This document shows, one piece after another, positions 1-5,853 of a stretch of 9,500 nucleotides of DNA. A model generated the notes under the pieces. The model ran no database searches. It had not been told where the DNA came from and saw only the letters and a list, made by a program, of their open reading frames with translations. The stretch comes from Victivallales bacterium (lineage in GTDB: Bacteria > Verrucomicrobiota > Lentisphaeria > Victivallales > UBA1829). A program made the translations under genes and the position numbers. How positions within the stretch are numbered: the first letter of the stretch is position 1; every line of letters begins with the position of its first letter. The stretch covers positions 1 to 9,500 of the forward strand of contig JAEEQO010000111.1 of the NCBI GenBank assembly GCA_016285335.1, given 5' to 3'.

Positions 1-136
1 CATCCGCGCCCTGCCGGTTGTATCCCACGGCGGCGGAGACCGGATCGCCCGCGTCCACCAGCCCCACGAAATGCACCCCTTTCACGACTCGCCCGTTGTT
101 CACGTCCAGGCATGGGATAATACGTTTGGCAAGCAT
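1..136 (-). CDS. hisF: Imidazole glycerol phosphate synthase cyclase subunit HisF, N-terminal 45 residues (runs off left edge)
   Basis: HisF takes ammonia from the HisH glutaminase. It converts PRFAR into imidazole glycerol phosphate and AICAR in cytoplasmic histidine biosynthesis. The visible N-terminus begins [12 protein letters not shown] and continues with GRVVKG and DAGDP, which are hallmark sequences of the first strand and loop of the HisF (beta-alpha)8 barrel. The catalytic Asp is D11, and K19, which contacts the phosphate in HisF structures, is also present. The ATG at 136 is preceded by AAGGAG with a 10-nt spacer, so the start is secure. The gene is alone downstream of its own strong promoter at 190-218 and is separated from ricT by a terminator, so it is probably the first gene of a transcript continuing past the left edge. 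Only about a fifth of the protein is visible, so integrity cannot be judged. HisA is excluded by the N-terminal sequence. Confidence 0.95.
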   Translation of the reverse strand, partial: MLAKRIIPCLDVNNGRVVKGVHFVGLVDAGDPVSAAVGYNRQGAD

Positions 137-189
137 CTGCGGACAGCTCCTTCGTTCGGTTGCAAAACAGCGGAAAAATCTATCCTATT

Positions 190-218
190 ACTATACATGA
201 AAATGCGCACATTTTCAA
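190..218 (-). promoter_or_regulatory. Sigma70-type promoter for hisF
   Basis: Read on the minus strand, there is a -35 box TTGAAA at 218-213 (5 of 6 to consensus), a 17-nt spacer and a -10 box TATAGT at 195-190 (5 of 6). Transcription would begin near 183 and give a leader of about 47 nt before the hisF ATG, with AAGGAG near its end. It is the best promoter match in the window. A near-palindrome overlaps the -35 box and spacer, and phased A-tracts lie upstream. Confidence 0.72.
199..216. promoter_or_regulatory. Near-palindrome overlapping the hisF -35 box and spacer (possible operator)
   Basis: The 18 bases read GAAAATGTGCGCATTTTC on the minus strand. Eight of nine symmetric positions are complementary; only the T/G pair next to the centre fails. 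The site covers part of the -35 box and most of the spacer, where repressors commonly bind. No regulator is identified and the AT-rich arms could arise by chance, so operator function is inference. Confidence 0.35.
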
Positions 219-278
219 GGCGTTTTCGAGCCGTTTTCAGCTTGTTTTCCGGCTTTTTGCGCGCGCACGGGAGATTTT
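212..278 (-). promoter_or_regulatory. Helically phased A-tracts upstream of the hisF promoter (possible curved DNA / UP element)
   Basis: On the minus strand, runs of four or five A occur at 215-212, 226-223, 237-234, 248-245, 258-254 and 278-275. Their centres are spaced 11, 11, 11, 9.5 and 20.5 bp, close to one or two helical turns. The four nearest the promoter sit in a near-repeat of the form GAAAA plus 6-7 nt. Phased A-tracts are a known cause of intrinsic bending and can act as upstream promoter elements. The spacing is seen directly; the effect on transcription is inferred. Confidence 0.5.
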
Positions 279-281
279 CGG

Positions 282-312
282 AAAAAAACGCCGCCCGGAT
301 GAACGGACGGCG
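282..312 (-). terminator. Rho-independent terminator after ricT
   Basis: On the transcribed strand, CGCCGTCCG (312-304) pairs with CGGGCGGCG (297-289) in a 9-bp GC-rich stem with one G-U pair and a 6-nt loop. Seven T (288-282) follow at once. It lies about 20 nt beyond the ricT stop and ahead of the hisF promoter. The stem core is the same as in the gcvPB terminator at 8896-8934. Confidence 0.9.
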
Positions 313-332
313 CATACGGGACGAGACTGCGG

Positions 333-1643
333 TCAGCTTTGCGGAGGCGGAGGCTGCTGCGGAGGATTGCCGCCCTTGTCCGCATCGTGACCTTCGTTCG
401 AAGGCCGCGGCGGACGCGGAGGCCGTCCCTGTCCCTGCGGACGGTTCTGGTTCTGCGGACGGTTGTTCTGTCCCTGCGGACGCTGCTGCCCCTGCGGACG
501 CTGCTGCCCCTGCGGACGGTTCTGGTTCTGCGGACGGTTTTGCCCCTGCTGGCGCTGTTCGCCGGACGGTTTCTGCGGACGTTCGCCGGGCTTTCTCTGC
601 TGTCCGTGCGGCCTCTGCTGCTGTCCTTCCTGCCCGCCCTGTTGCGGACGCGGTGGTCTGGATGCGGCGTCGGGCCGGACAGCTTCGTCGGATTCGGACG
701 TCTTCTGCCGGGCAGCGTCGCCCTGGCCCTGCCCTTGCCCCTGCCCTCCGGCGCGGATCTTGTATTTATCGAGGTACACGACCGAGACCTCGGAAGCGGG
801 ACAGACCACGGTATGCGTGGAGTCGTCCAGCTGGACCGTGACTTTCTGCGTCAGCAGGTTGCGGTCGACAATGCGTCCGCGCCCTTCCTTGCACTCGCAG
901 AGTTCGCCGCGGCGCGGCATGGTCTTTTCGAGCTCAAGATAGCCTTCATGCTCGTATTTCAGGCAGCATTTCAGTCTGCCGCAGATGCCGGAGATGGTGG
1001 ACGGCGTGAGCGAGAGGTCCTGTTCCTTCGCCATCTTCACGTTGATGGACGCGAAATCCTTCAGGAACTGGCAGCAGCAGAGCGGGCGTCCGCAGTTGGC
1101 GATGCCGCCGAGGATGGCGGTCTCGTCGCGCACGCCGATCTGGCGCAGTTCGATGTGCGTATTGAACTCCTGCGAGAGCTGTTTCACCAGCTCGCGGAAA
1201 TCCACGCGCCCGTCCGCGCTGAACTGGATCGTGATGAGCTTGCCGTCGTAGGAATAATGCGCGTTGATGAGCTTCATGGGCAGGCCGAGGCGGTCGACAT
1301 ACTGGCCGGTGATCCGCAGCGCCGATTTCGCGCGCATCGTGTTCTCGTGCGCCTTGCCCTGGTCCACCACGGTCGCCTTGCGCAGGATGGTGTAGATCTC
1401 GTTCTTCCGGGCGGAAAAGACGGTCCCGCCCGATTCTTTCTGGTCCTCCTCGGCGGGAGGCGGAGTCTCGGCGGGCACGGCCCCCGCCGGAGGCGCGTCG
1501 AACTGCTTCACGATCTGCCCGTAGTCCAGATAGAAATCCTTTCGGATCACGCAGCTGTCGCCGATGTGGAGCCCGAGCGAGGAATCGCATTTGGCGTTGT
1601 ATCCCGAACCGTTGTCGAGCTGTATCCCGTAAACAATATCCAT
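333..1643 (-). CDS. ricT: PSP1-domain protein, RicT (YaaT) family, with a long Q/N/P/G/R-rich C-terminal tail
   Basis: RicT belongs to the PSP1 family. In Bacillus subtilis, RicT works with RicA and RicF in an iron-sulfur complex that affects RNase Y-dependent mRNA processing and phosphorelay signalling; whether that role holds here is unknown. The conserved part spans about residues 1-295 of 436. The cysteine signature is clear: C184, C189, C190 and C191 in NCGRPLCCCQF, then C221, C226 and C227 in SGICGRLKCCLKYE. A Pro/Ala/Glu-rich insert lies near residues 50-72. From about residue 297 the chain becomes low complexity, with GQ runs and then repeats of RPQGQ and RPQNQN, ending PPPPQS. This tail makes the protein longer than typical RicT proteins (roughly 270-300 residues). 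No strong ribosome binding site precedes the ATG; AAGGGA lies about 15 nt upstream. The gene follows the pseudopilins after 85 nt and a hairpin, and is closed by the terminator at 282-312. The family is certain; the tail's function is unknown. Confidence 0.92.
   Translation of the reverse strand: MDIVYGIQLDNGSGYNAKCDSSLGLHIGDSCVIRKDFYLDYGQIVKQFDAPPAGAVPAETPPPAEEDQKESGGTVFSARKNEIYTILRKATVVDQGKAHENTMRAKSALRITGQYVDRLGLPMKLINAHYSYDGKLITIQFSADGRVDFRELVKQLSQEFNTHIELRQIGVRDETAILGGIANCGRPLCCCQFLKDFASINVKMAKEQDLSLTPSTISGICGRLKCCLKYEHEGYLELEKTMPRRGELCECKEGRGRIVDRNLLTQKVTVQLDDSTHTVVCPASEVSVVYLDKYKIRAGGQGQGQGQGDAARQKTSESDEAVRPDAASRPPRPQQGGQEGQQQRPHGQQRKPGERPQKPSGEQRQQGQNRPQNQNRPQGQQRPQGQQRPQGQNNRPQNQNRPQGQGRPPRPPRPSNEGHDADKGGNPPQQPPPPQS
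408..536 (-). repeat. In-gene tandem repeat encoding RPQGQ/RPQNQN units in the RicT tail
   Basis: Residues 370-412 of RicT are built from short imperfect units: RPQNQN, RPQGQQ twice, RPQGQN, NRPQNQN, RPQGQG, then RPPRPP. At DNA level the plus strand shows CCTGCGGACG recurring, alternating with GTTCTG or CTGCTG linkers. The repeats are in multiples of three and keep the frame. Such arrays can change length by slippage, so copy number may vary between strains. No function can be read from the sequence. Confidence 0.8.
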
Positions 1644-1672
1644 ACGGTACCCAAAAATCCCTTTGTGCCTGG

Positions 1673-1701
1673 AAAATCCGAACAGCCGCCCTGTCCGGAT
1701 T
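1673..1701 (-). terminator. Hairpin with short T-run between the pseudopilins and ricT (weak terminator or attenuator)
   Basis: On the transcribed strand AATCCGGACAG (1701-1691) pairs with CTGTTCGGATT (1685-1675) in an 11-bp stem with one G-U pair and a 5-nt loop (GGCGG). The stem ends in a run of T that reaches 1673. It lies 27 nt after the pseudopilin stop and 29 nt before the ricT ATG. The T-run is short and I find no convincing ricT promoter between the hairpin and the ATG. Partial termination or 3'-end protection of the pilin mRNA is more likely than a full stop. Confidence 0.55.
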
Positions 1702-1728
1702 CAGGCCATGTTCAAATCGTGGAAAACG

Positions 1729-2289
1729 TCACCAGCTCGTGACGAGTTTTTTCTTCTTCGCCAGCGTATTGATGTCGCTGGAATTGTTATCCTTCTCGTT
1801 GACGCCGAACGAATAGACCGCCACGCGGCTGCGGAGGTCCTGGCCGCTGCGGCCGTTGACGCCGTTGACCGCCTTGATCGCAGGAACATTGCTTTCGCTG
1901 AGCTTGCCGTCGAAATTGAAGTCAAGCGCGACCTGGTACGGACGGCCCCACGGGTCCAGGATGCCCTTGTTCTCATCGTAGCCGACGCCGACTTCATAGA
2001 ACACCATTTTCTTGGAGTTTTCGCCGGTGAGGATCTTGCACATTTTGGTGTAATCGGATACGAGACCGTCGTTTGAAGAACTGGTCCCGGTCGGCCAGCA
2101 GGAGAATTCCGATTCGTACATCACGATGGCGGACTTCAGGGACATGCACTCGGTGCTTGCCTTGGATTTCTTCGCGTTGTTGCGGACCGTGCCGAGCGCG
2201 GGGAAGACGAGGCCGGCGAGGATGCCGATGATGGCGATCACGACGAGAAGTTCGATCAATGTAAATCTTTTGACGGAAGAGTTTTTCAT
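1729..2289 (-). CDS. Prepilin-type pseudopilin, GspG-like (second of the pair)
   Basis: This 186-residue protein starts with a short basic leader (MKNSSVKR) followed by FTLIELLVVIAIIGILAG, the class III prepilin signal and hydrophobic helix recognised by prepilin peptidase. The glutamate at position 5 of the mature chain (E13) is present, but the residue before the cleavage point is R8, not the usual Gly. The globular part has DPWGRPY at 112-118, as in GspG major pseudopilins of type II secretion. It also has DFNFDGKLSE at 123-132, which resembles a calcium-binding loop. AAGGA lies 9 nt before the ATG. It follows the other pseudopilin by 31 nt with no terminator between them, so the two are probably co-transcribed. 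No secretion ATPase, platform protein or prepilin peptidase gene is in the window, so the machine it serves cannot be named. The fold is confident; the role is open. Confidence 0.88.
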   Translation of the reverse strand: MKNSSVKRFTLIELLVVIAIIGILAGLVFPALGTVRNNAKKSKASTECMSLKSAIVMYESEFSCWPTGTSSSNDGLVSDYTKMCKILTGENSKKMVFYEVGVGYDENKGILDPWGRPYQVALDFNFDGKLSESNVPAIKAVNGVNGRSGQDLRSRVAVYSFGVNEKDNNSSDINTLAKKKKLVTSW

Positions 2290-2320
2290 GGCATTGGTTC
2301 CTTATGGGAAAGTGGTAAGG

Positions 2321-2824
2321 TTAATTCGCTTTCGGGTTCTTGAAGTTTGCGATGTCGTCGCCCAGGCCGGGATACTTTTTCGTGGATTCCTCGGCGTCGC
2401 CGACGCTCTTGTCGCGTCCGATGGAGTACACGTCGTAGGAGCCCGTGTTGTAGATGCCGGGGCTGCGGTAGCGGATCGCGCTCCCCCAGGAGTCGCGGAT
2501 CTTGTCGGCGTTGCCGCCCTCGCCCGCGATCTTCACGCAGGTTTCATACGCTTCGCCGAGGAAATCCGGGTCGAGGTTGATGGAGTGGAAATCCCCGCCG
2601 CCTTCATTGTAGTTGGATCCGCCGTTCGGATAATAATACCCGTTCTTTGCCTTGTAGTTCTCGTTCGCGACGCGGATGATCTCCAGGATCGTCCGAGTCT
2701 TCGTCTCGTCGGCGCGGCGGTAGGCGATCTGCGTGACCTTGATCGAGATCGCGGCAAGCAGGGCGATCACGATGATCACGCACAGAAGTTCGACTAATGT
2801 AAAGGGGCGTTTGAAGCGTTTCAT
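2321..2824 (-). CDS. Prepilin-type pseudopilin, GspG-like (first of the pair)
   Basis: The chosen start at 2824 gives 167 residues beginning MKRFKRPFTLVELL. It is preceded by GGGAGA 6 nt upstream. A longer frame to 2893 would run through the promoter and put 23 residues ahead of the prepilin leader, so it is rejected. The hydrophobic helix spans about residues 8-28, with E12 at mature position 5; the residue before the cleavage point is P7 rather than Gly. The C-terminal half matches GspG-type major pseudopilins: RDSWGSAIRYR at 110-120, then PGIYNTGSYDVYSIGRD at 122-138, and GLGDDIANF near the end. This pattern carries the calcium-site region in known GspG proteins. It is the first gene of the pair, driven by the promoter at 2865-2893. 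It could serve in type II secretion or in a pilus-like fibre; the sequence does not decide. Confidence 0.88.
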   Translation of the reverse strand: MKRFKRPFTLVELLCVIIVIALLAAISIKVTQIAYRRADETKTRTILEIIRVANENYKAKNGYYYPNGGSNYNEGGGDFHSINLDPDFLGEAYETCVKIAGEGGNADKIRDSWGSAIRYRSPGIYNTGSYDVYSIGRDKSVGDAEESTKKYPGLGDDIANFKNPKAN

Positions 2825-2864
2825 AACATTCTCCCGGTAACGGTTGGATTTTGATTCAATACGT

Positions 2865-2893
2865 ACTATATCATGCAAACCCGCGGAATACAA
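2865..2893 (-). promoter_or_regulatory. Putative sigma70-type promoter for the pseudopilin pair
   Basis: On the minus strand, -35 TTGTAT (2893-2888, 3 of 6) is followed by a 17-nt spacer and -10 TATAGT (2870-2865, 5 of 6). The predicted start near 2858 leaves a leader of about 34 nt containing GGGAGA. The weak -35 lowers confidence. The -10 hexamer is identical to that of the hisF promoter. The remaining spacer back to ispG (2894-2942) is AT-rich, with A8 and T6 runs but no GC stem. Confidence 0.5.
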
Positions 2894-2942
2894 CCGGATT
2901 TCCGTGAAATAATCCCAAAAAAGTTTTGTTTTTTTTCAAAGG

Positions 2943-4055
2943 TCATTCGGCGGACGCCGCTTCCGAAGATGCCAGGATCTCCTGTTTCAGCGCCTCGAAC
3001 GCCTCCTCCTGCGGCAGGTTCGCGAACGGCACGCCTTTGCGGAACAGCGCCACGTTGCCGTTTTTCGAGCCCGCCAGACCGAATTCCGCGTCCTTCGCCT
3101 CGCCGGGTCCGTTCACCACGCACCCCATGACGGCGATCTTCTTCAGCCCGATGCGGCGGCCCGAAGCCTTCAGCGACGCCACGAATTCCTCCACGCGCGA
3201 CGCCATGCCGATCAGGTCGTACTCCGTGCGGGCGCAGGTGGGACACGACACGATCTCCGGGTATGCGTCCCGCAGCCCGCAGACTTCCAGCAATGCGACC
3301 GCGGCTTTCACTTCCTCGCGCGGCGGGGCGGTCAGGCTTACGCGGATCGTGTCGCCGATGCCGTCCAGCAGCAGCGCGCCGATCCCGGCGGCGCTTTTCA
3401 GGATGCCGCGGTACGAGGTGCCTGCCTCGGTCACGCCGAGGTGCAGCGGGTACGGCGAACGCGCCGCGAACTTGCGGTAGGCGGAAACCATGACCGGCAC
3501 GGAGCTGGCTTTCAGGGAGACTTTGATGTCGTGGAAACCGCAGGATTCGAGCGTGCGGATCTGCTCCTCGACGGCTTCGCAGAGGGATTCCGCCATGGCT
3601 TCGTCGTGGTCGCCGCAGGCGGCGAGTTTCGACTCGAACAATCCTTTCGGAAGGCTGCCGGTGTTCGCGCCGACGCGGATCGGGATCCCGGCATTGCCCG
3701 CGGCTTCCGCTACGGCACGGACGCGCTCCGCGCCGCCGATGTTGCCGGGGTTGATTCGGACGGCATGAGCGCCCGCGCGGATGGATTCCAGCGCCAAACG
3801 CCAGTCGAAATGGATGTCCGCGATGACCGGGATGGGCGATTCCGCCACGATGCGGCGCATGGCTTCTGCGGACGGCATATCCGGCACGGCGCAGCGGATG
3901 ATGTCGCAGCCGAGCGCGGCAAGTTCACGGATCTGCGCGAGCGTGGCATCCGCGTCGGAGGTCCGCGTGTTCGTCATGGACTGCACGGAGACCGGAGCCC
4001 CGCCGCCGACGGCGACGCGTCCGACGCGCACCTGATTACTCGATCGCCGTTTCAC
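2943..4055 (-). CDS. ispG: 4-hydroxy-3-methylbut-2-en-1-yl diphosphate synthase IspG (GcpE)
   Basis: IspG reduces MEcPP to HMBPP, the sixth step of the MEP isoprenoid pathway, using a [4Fe-4S] cluster in the cytoplasm. All cluster ligands are visible: C271 and C274 in CPTCAR, C312 in MGCVVNGPGEA, and E319, the glutamate that completes the cluster in known structures. The TIM-barrel part carries VSVQSMTNT near residue 22, IADIHFD near 78 and INPGNIG near 101. At 370 residues it is the short two-domain form, not the long form with an inserted domain found in plants, Chlamydiae and Bacteroidetes. The start is a GTG, supported by GGAGG 6 nt upstream. The first 20 bp overlap the end of rseP, which suggests translational coupling. 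It is the last gene of the metY-ispG run. No strong terminator follows, only AT-rich DNA before the pseudopilin promoter. Confidence 0.97.
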   Translation of the reverse strand: MKRRSSNQVRVGRVAVGGGAPVSVQSMTNTRTSDADATLAQIRELAALGCDIIRCAVPDMPSAEAMRRIVAESPIPVIADIHFDWRLALESIRAGAHAVRINPGNIGGAERVRAVAEAAGNAGIPIRVGANTGSLPKGLFESKLAACGDHDEAMAESLCEAVEEQIRTLESCGFHDIKVSLKASSVPVMVSAYRKFAARSPYPLHLGVTEAGTSYRGILKSAAGIGALLLDGIGDTIRVSLTAPPREEVKAAVALLEVCGLRDAYPEIVSCPTCARTEYDLIGMASRVEEFVASLKASGRRIGLKKIAVMGCVVNGPGEAKDAEFGLAGSKNGNVALFRKGVPFANLPQEEAFEALKQEILASSEAASAE

Positions 4056-5820
4056 CTGCCGCCTCCAGTTCGACCTGTATTTTCATCTTTTCTATTTCCG
4101 CTTTTTCCGCGGTCTCGGCGGCTGCTTCCGCAGCCTTCACGGTTTCGGGTTCCGCCGCGTCTTCCCCCGTTTCGCTGGCGGCACGGTGGATCTTCAATTC
4201 CAGCGCGTCCGACCATCTCGGCGGGATCATCTTCTTCACGTCGTAGAAGGAAACGATCACCATGAACCCGATCAGCACGACCATGAAGAAATAGGTCACG
4301 GGCTGGACCAGCTTCGTCGGCACCGGACGCCGGATGATGATCTCGATCAGCGCGATCATGATGTGGCCGCCGTCGAGCACGGGGACCGGGAGCAGGTTGA
4401 ACAGGCCGAGCGAGAAGCTGATGACCACGACCAGGTACAGGCCGCTCAGGAAGGACGTCTGGAACGTCATGATCATGTAACGGCCGATTCCGAGCGGGCC
4501 GGAGAGATTCTGGACGCCGATGGTGGTGTAGCCTGTGCTCGTTCCGACCTTGCTCTGGATGCTGTGTCCCAGGCTCTTCAGGGTGCGCTGGGTCATTTTC
4601 AGGACTTTCACGAGCTGGTCGAGCGGCGAGGGATGCACAATGCGGTAGAATCCGACCCCGATCTCATGCAGGACCACGATGCGGGGCGAGAGTTTCACTT
4701 CGATCGTTTCGCCGCCGCGCTCCACGGCAAGTTCGGCTTCCTTTTCGCCGTTTTCGGAGACGAGCTCGGAGAACTTCGCGGGGTTATCCTTGAGTGCCTG
4801 CCCATTGAACGACACGATGACATCGCCGGCGCGCAGGACGTCGGCCGCGGGCAATCCGGGGAGCGTCTCCAGCACTTCGCACCGGGCGTTCGCGGCGCTG
4901 AAATTGATCCCGACCATCGGACGCGCCTCCGCGCCGGGGACTTTCGTCGGCGTGACCGGGATTTCCAGCGTTTTGCCGCCGCGTTCCACGGTCAGCTTGA
5001 GCGTCTTGCCGTCGGAGAAATTGATGCGGGTCATCAGTTCGTCGGATCCGTACACGGGAACGCCGTCGACCGCCGTCACGATGTCCTCCGGCTGGAGCCC
5101 GGCCTTCTTTGCGGCGGACCCGGGGAGCGGGAACACGTAGACGCGCATTTCCGGGCGGAAGAACGGCGTTTTGACGTTTTCGCCGGTCATGAGGGTGTCA
5201 TTGGCTTCCGGCGTGTAGACGATCTCCGCGGTCTCGCCGCCGCGGACGACTTCCAGCGTGACCTGTTCCACGTTGTCCTCGTTCAGCATGATCCGCTGCA
5301 TGAAGTCGTTCCAGCTCAGATCAAACTCTTTGCCGTTCAGCTTCACGATGCGGTCGCCCTCGCGCAGTCCGGCGCGGTATTCGGGGCAGTTCTCCGGGAC
5401 GAACCGCACGGTGAATTCCGTGTAATGGTCCGTGTCCGGCTGCGGCACGCCGGCGATCCAGACCACCGTGCCCAGCAGGAGCCCGAAGATGATGTTGAAG
5501 AACGGGCCGGCGAACGCGGTCGCGATACGTTTCCACGGTTCGGCGCGCGGGAGCAGATTGCCCTCGCTGTCGCGGATTTCGTCGCTGGTGGAATCGATCT
5601 GCGGCAGGTCGACGTAGCCGCCGCAGGGGATGCAGCCGATGCGGTAGTCCACGCCGTTGATCTTTTTGCCCCAGATCTTCTTGAATCCGACCGAAAACGC
5701 CTCGATGTGGAGGCCGCAGAACTTCGCGACGATGAAATGGCCGAACTCGTGCACGATGATGCACAGGCCGAAGAAGATCACCATCAGCACGACCGATGCG
5801 ATCAGGATCAGTGTTTCCAT
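4036..5820 (-). CDS. rseP: Site-2 zinc metalloprotease RseP with three PDZ-like modules and a charged C-terminal tail
   Basis: RseP is an inner-membrane protease that cuts transmembrane substrates such as anti-sigma factors and leftover signal peptides. The zinc motif HEFGH is at residues 24-28 in the first membrane segment. The third ligand is D483 in NLLPVPVLDGGH (475-486). Hydrophobic segments lie near 3-23, 103-125, 457-480 and 507-526, matching the usual four-helix layout. Between helices 2 and 3 there are three PDZ-like units, about 140-205, 228-292 and 314-380, each pairing a G-x-x-x-x-D-x-I core with a V-x-R/E-R-G-G-E/K-T strand. E. coli RseP has two such units and 450 residues; this protein has 594. 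After the last helix come about 64 residues rich in Ala, Glu and Lys, probably helical and, by analogy with E. coli topology, periplasmic. AAGGAG lies 11 nt before the ATG. The gene follows dxr by 33 nt and overlaps ispG by 20 bp. Confidence 0.95.
   Translation of the reverse strand: METLILIASVVLMVIFFGLCIIVHEFGHFIVAKFCGLHIEAFSVGFKKIWGKKINGVDYRIGCIPCGGYVDLPQIDSTSDEIRDSEGNLLPRAEPWKRIATAFAGPFFNIIFGLLLGTVVWIAGVPQPDTDHYTEFTVRFVPENCPEYRAGLREGDRIVKLNGKEFDLSWNDFMQRIMLNEDNVEQVTLEVVRGGETAEIVYTPEANDTLMTGENVKTPFFRPEMRVYVFPLPGSAAKKAGLQPEDIVTAVDGVPVYGSDELMTRINFSDGKTLKLTVERGGKTLEIPVTPTKVPGAEARPMVGINFSAANARCEVLETLPGLPAADVLRAGDVIVSFNGQALKDNPAKFSELVSENGEKEAELAVERGGETIEVKLSPRIVVLHEIGVGFYRIVHPSPLDQLVKVLKMTQRTLKSLGHSIQSKVGTSTGYTTIGVQNLSGPLGIGRYMIMTFQTSFLSGLYLVVVISFSLGLFNLLPVPVLDGGHIMIALIEIIIRRPVPTKLVQPVTYFFMVVLIGFMVIVSFYDVKKMIPPRWSDALELKIHRAASETGEDAAEPETVKAAEAAAETAEKAEIEKMKIQVELEAAGETAIE
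4062..4066 (-). promoter_or_regulatory. Ribosome binding site for ispG, inside the end of rseP
   Basis: GGAGG lies 6 nt before the GTG at 4055 and is itself part of the rseP coding sequence. It decides the non-ATG start of ispG and supports coupled translation, because the rseP stop lies 15 nt downstream of the ispG start codon. Confidence 0.8.
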
Positions 5821-5853
5821 ATCTTCAAAAACTCCTTTTCAGTTCAAATAAAG

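Noticed and set aside
408..536. The repeat array as a possible CRISPR
   Set aside because: Units are 15-21 bases with no unique spacers, keep the reading frame and encode part of RicT.
339..1742. A 467-codon plus-strand frame antisense to ricT
   Set aside because: The translation is low complexity (Arg/Leu runs) from the tandem repeat and has no recognisable domain, while the minus strand carries the RicT cysteine motifs.
2894..2942. An intrinsic terminator after ispG formed by the A8 and T6 runs
   Set aside because: The only pairing is A-T with no GC stem, so I would not call it a terminator, although weak termination cannot be excluded.
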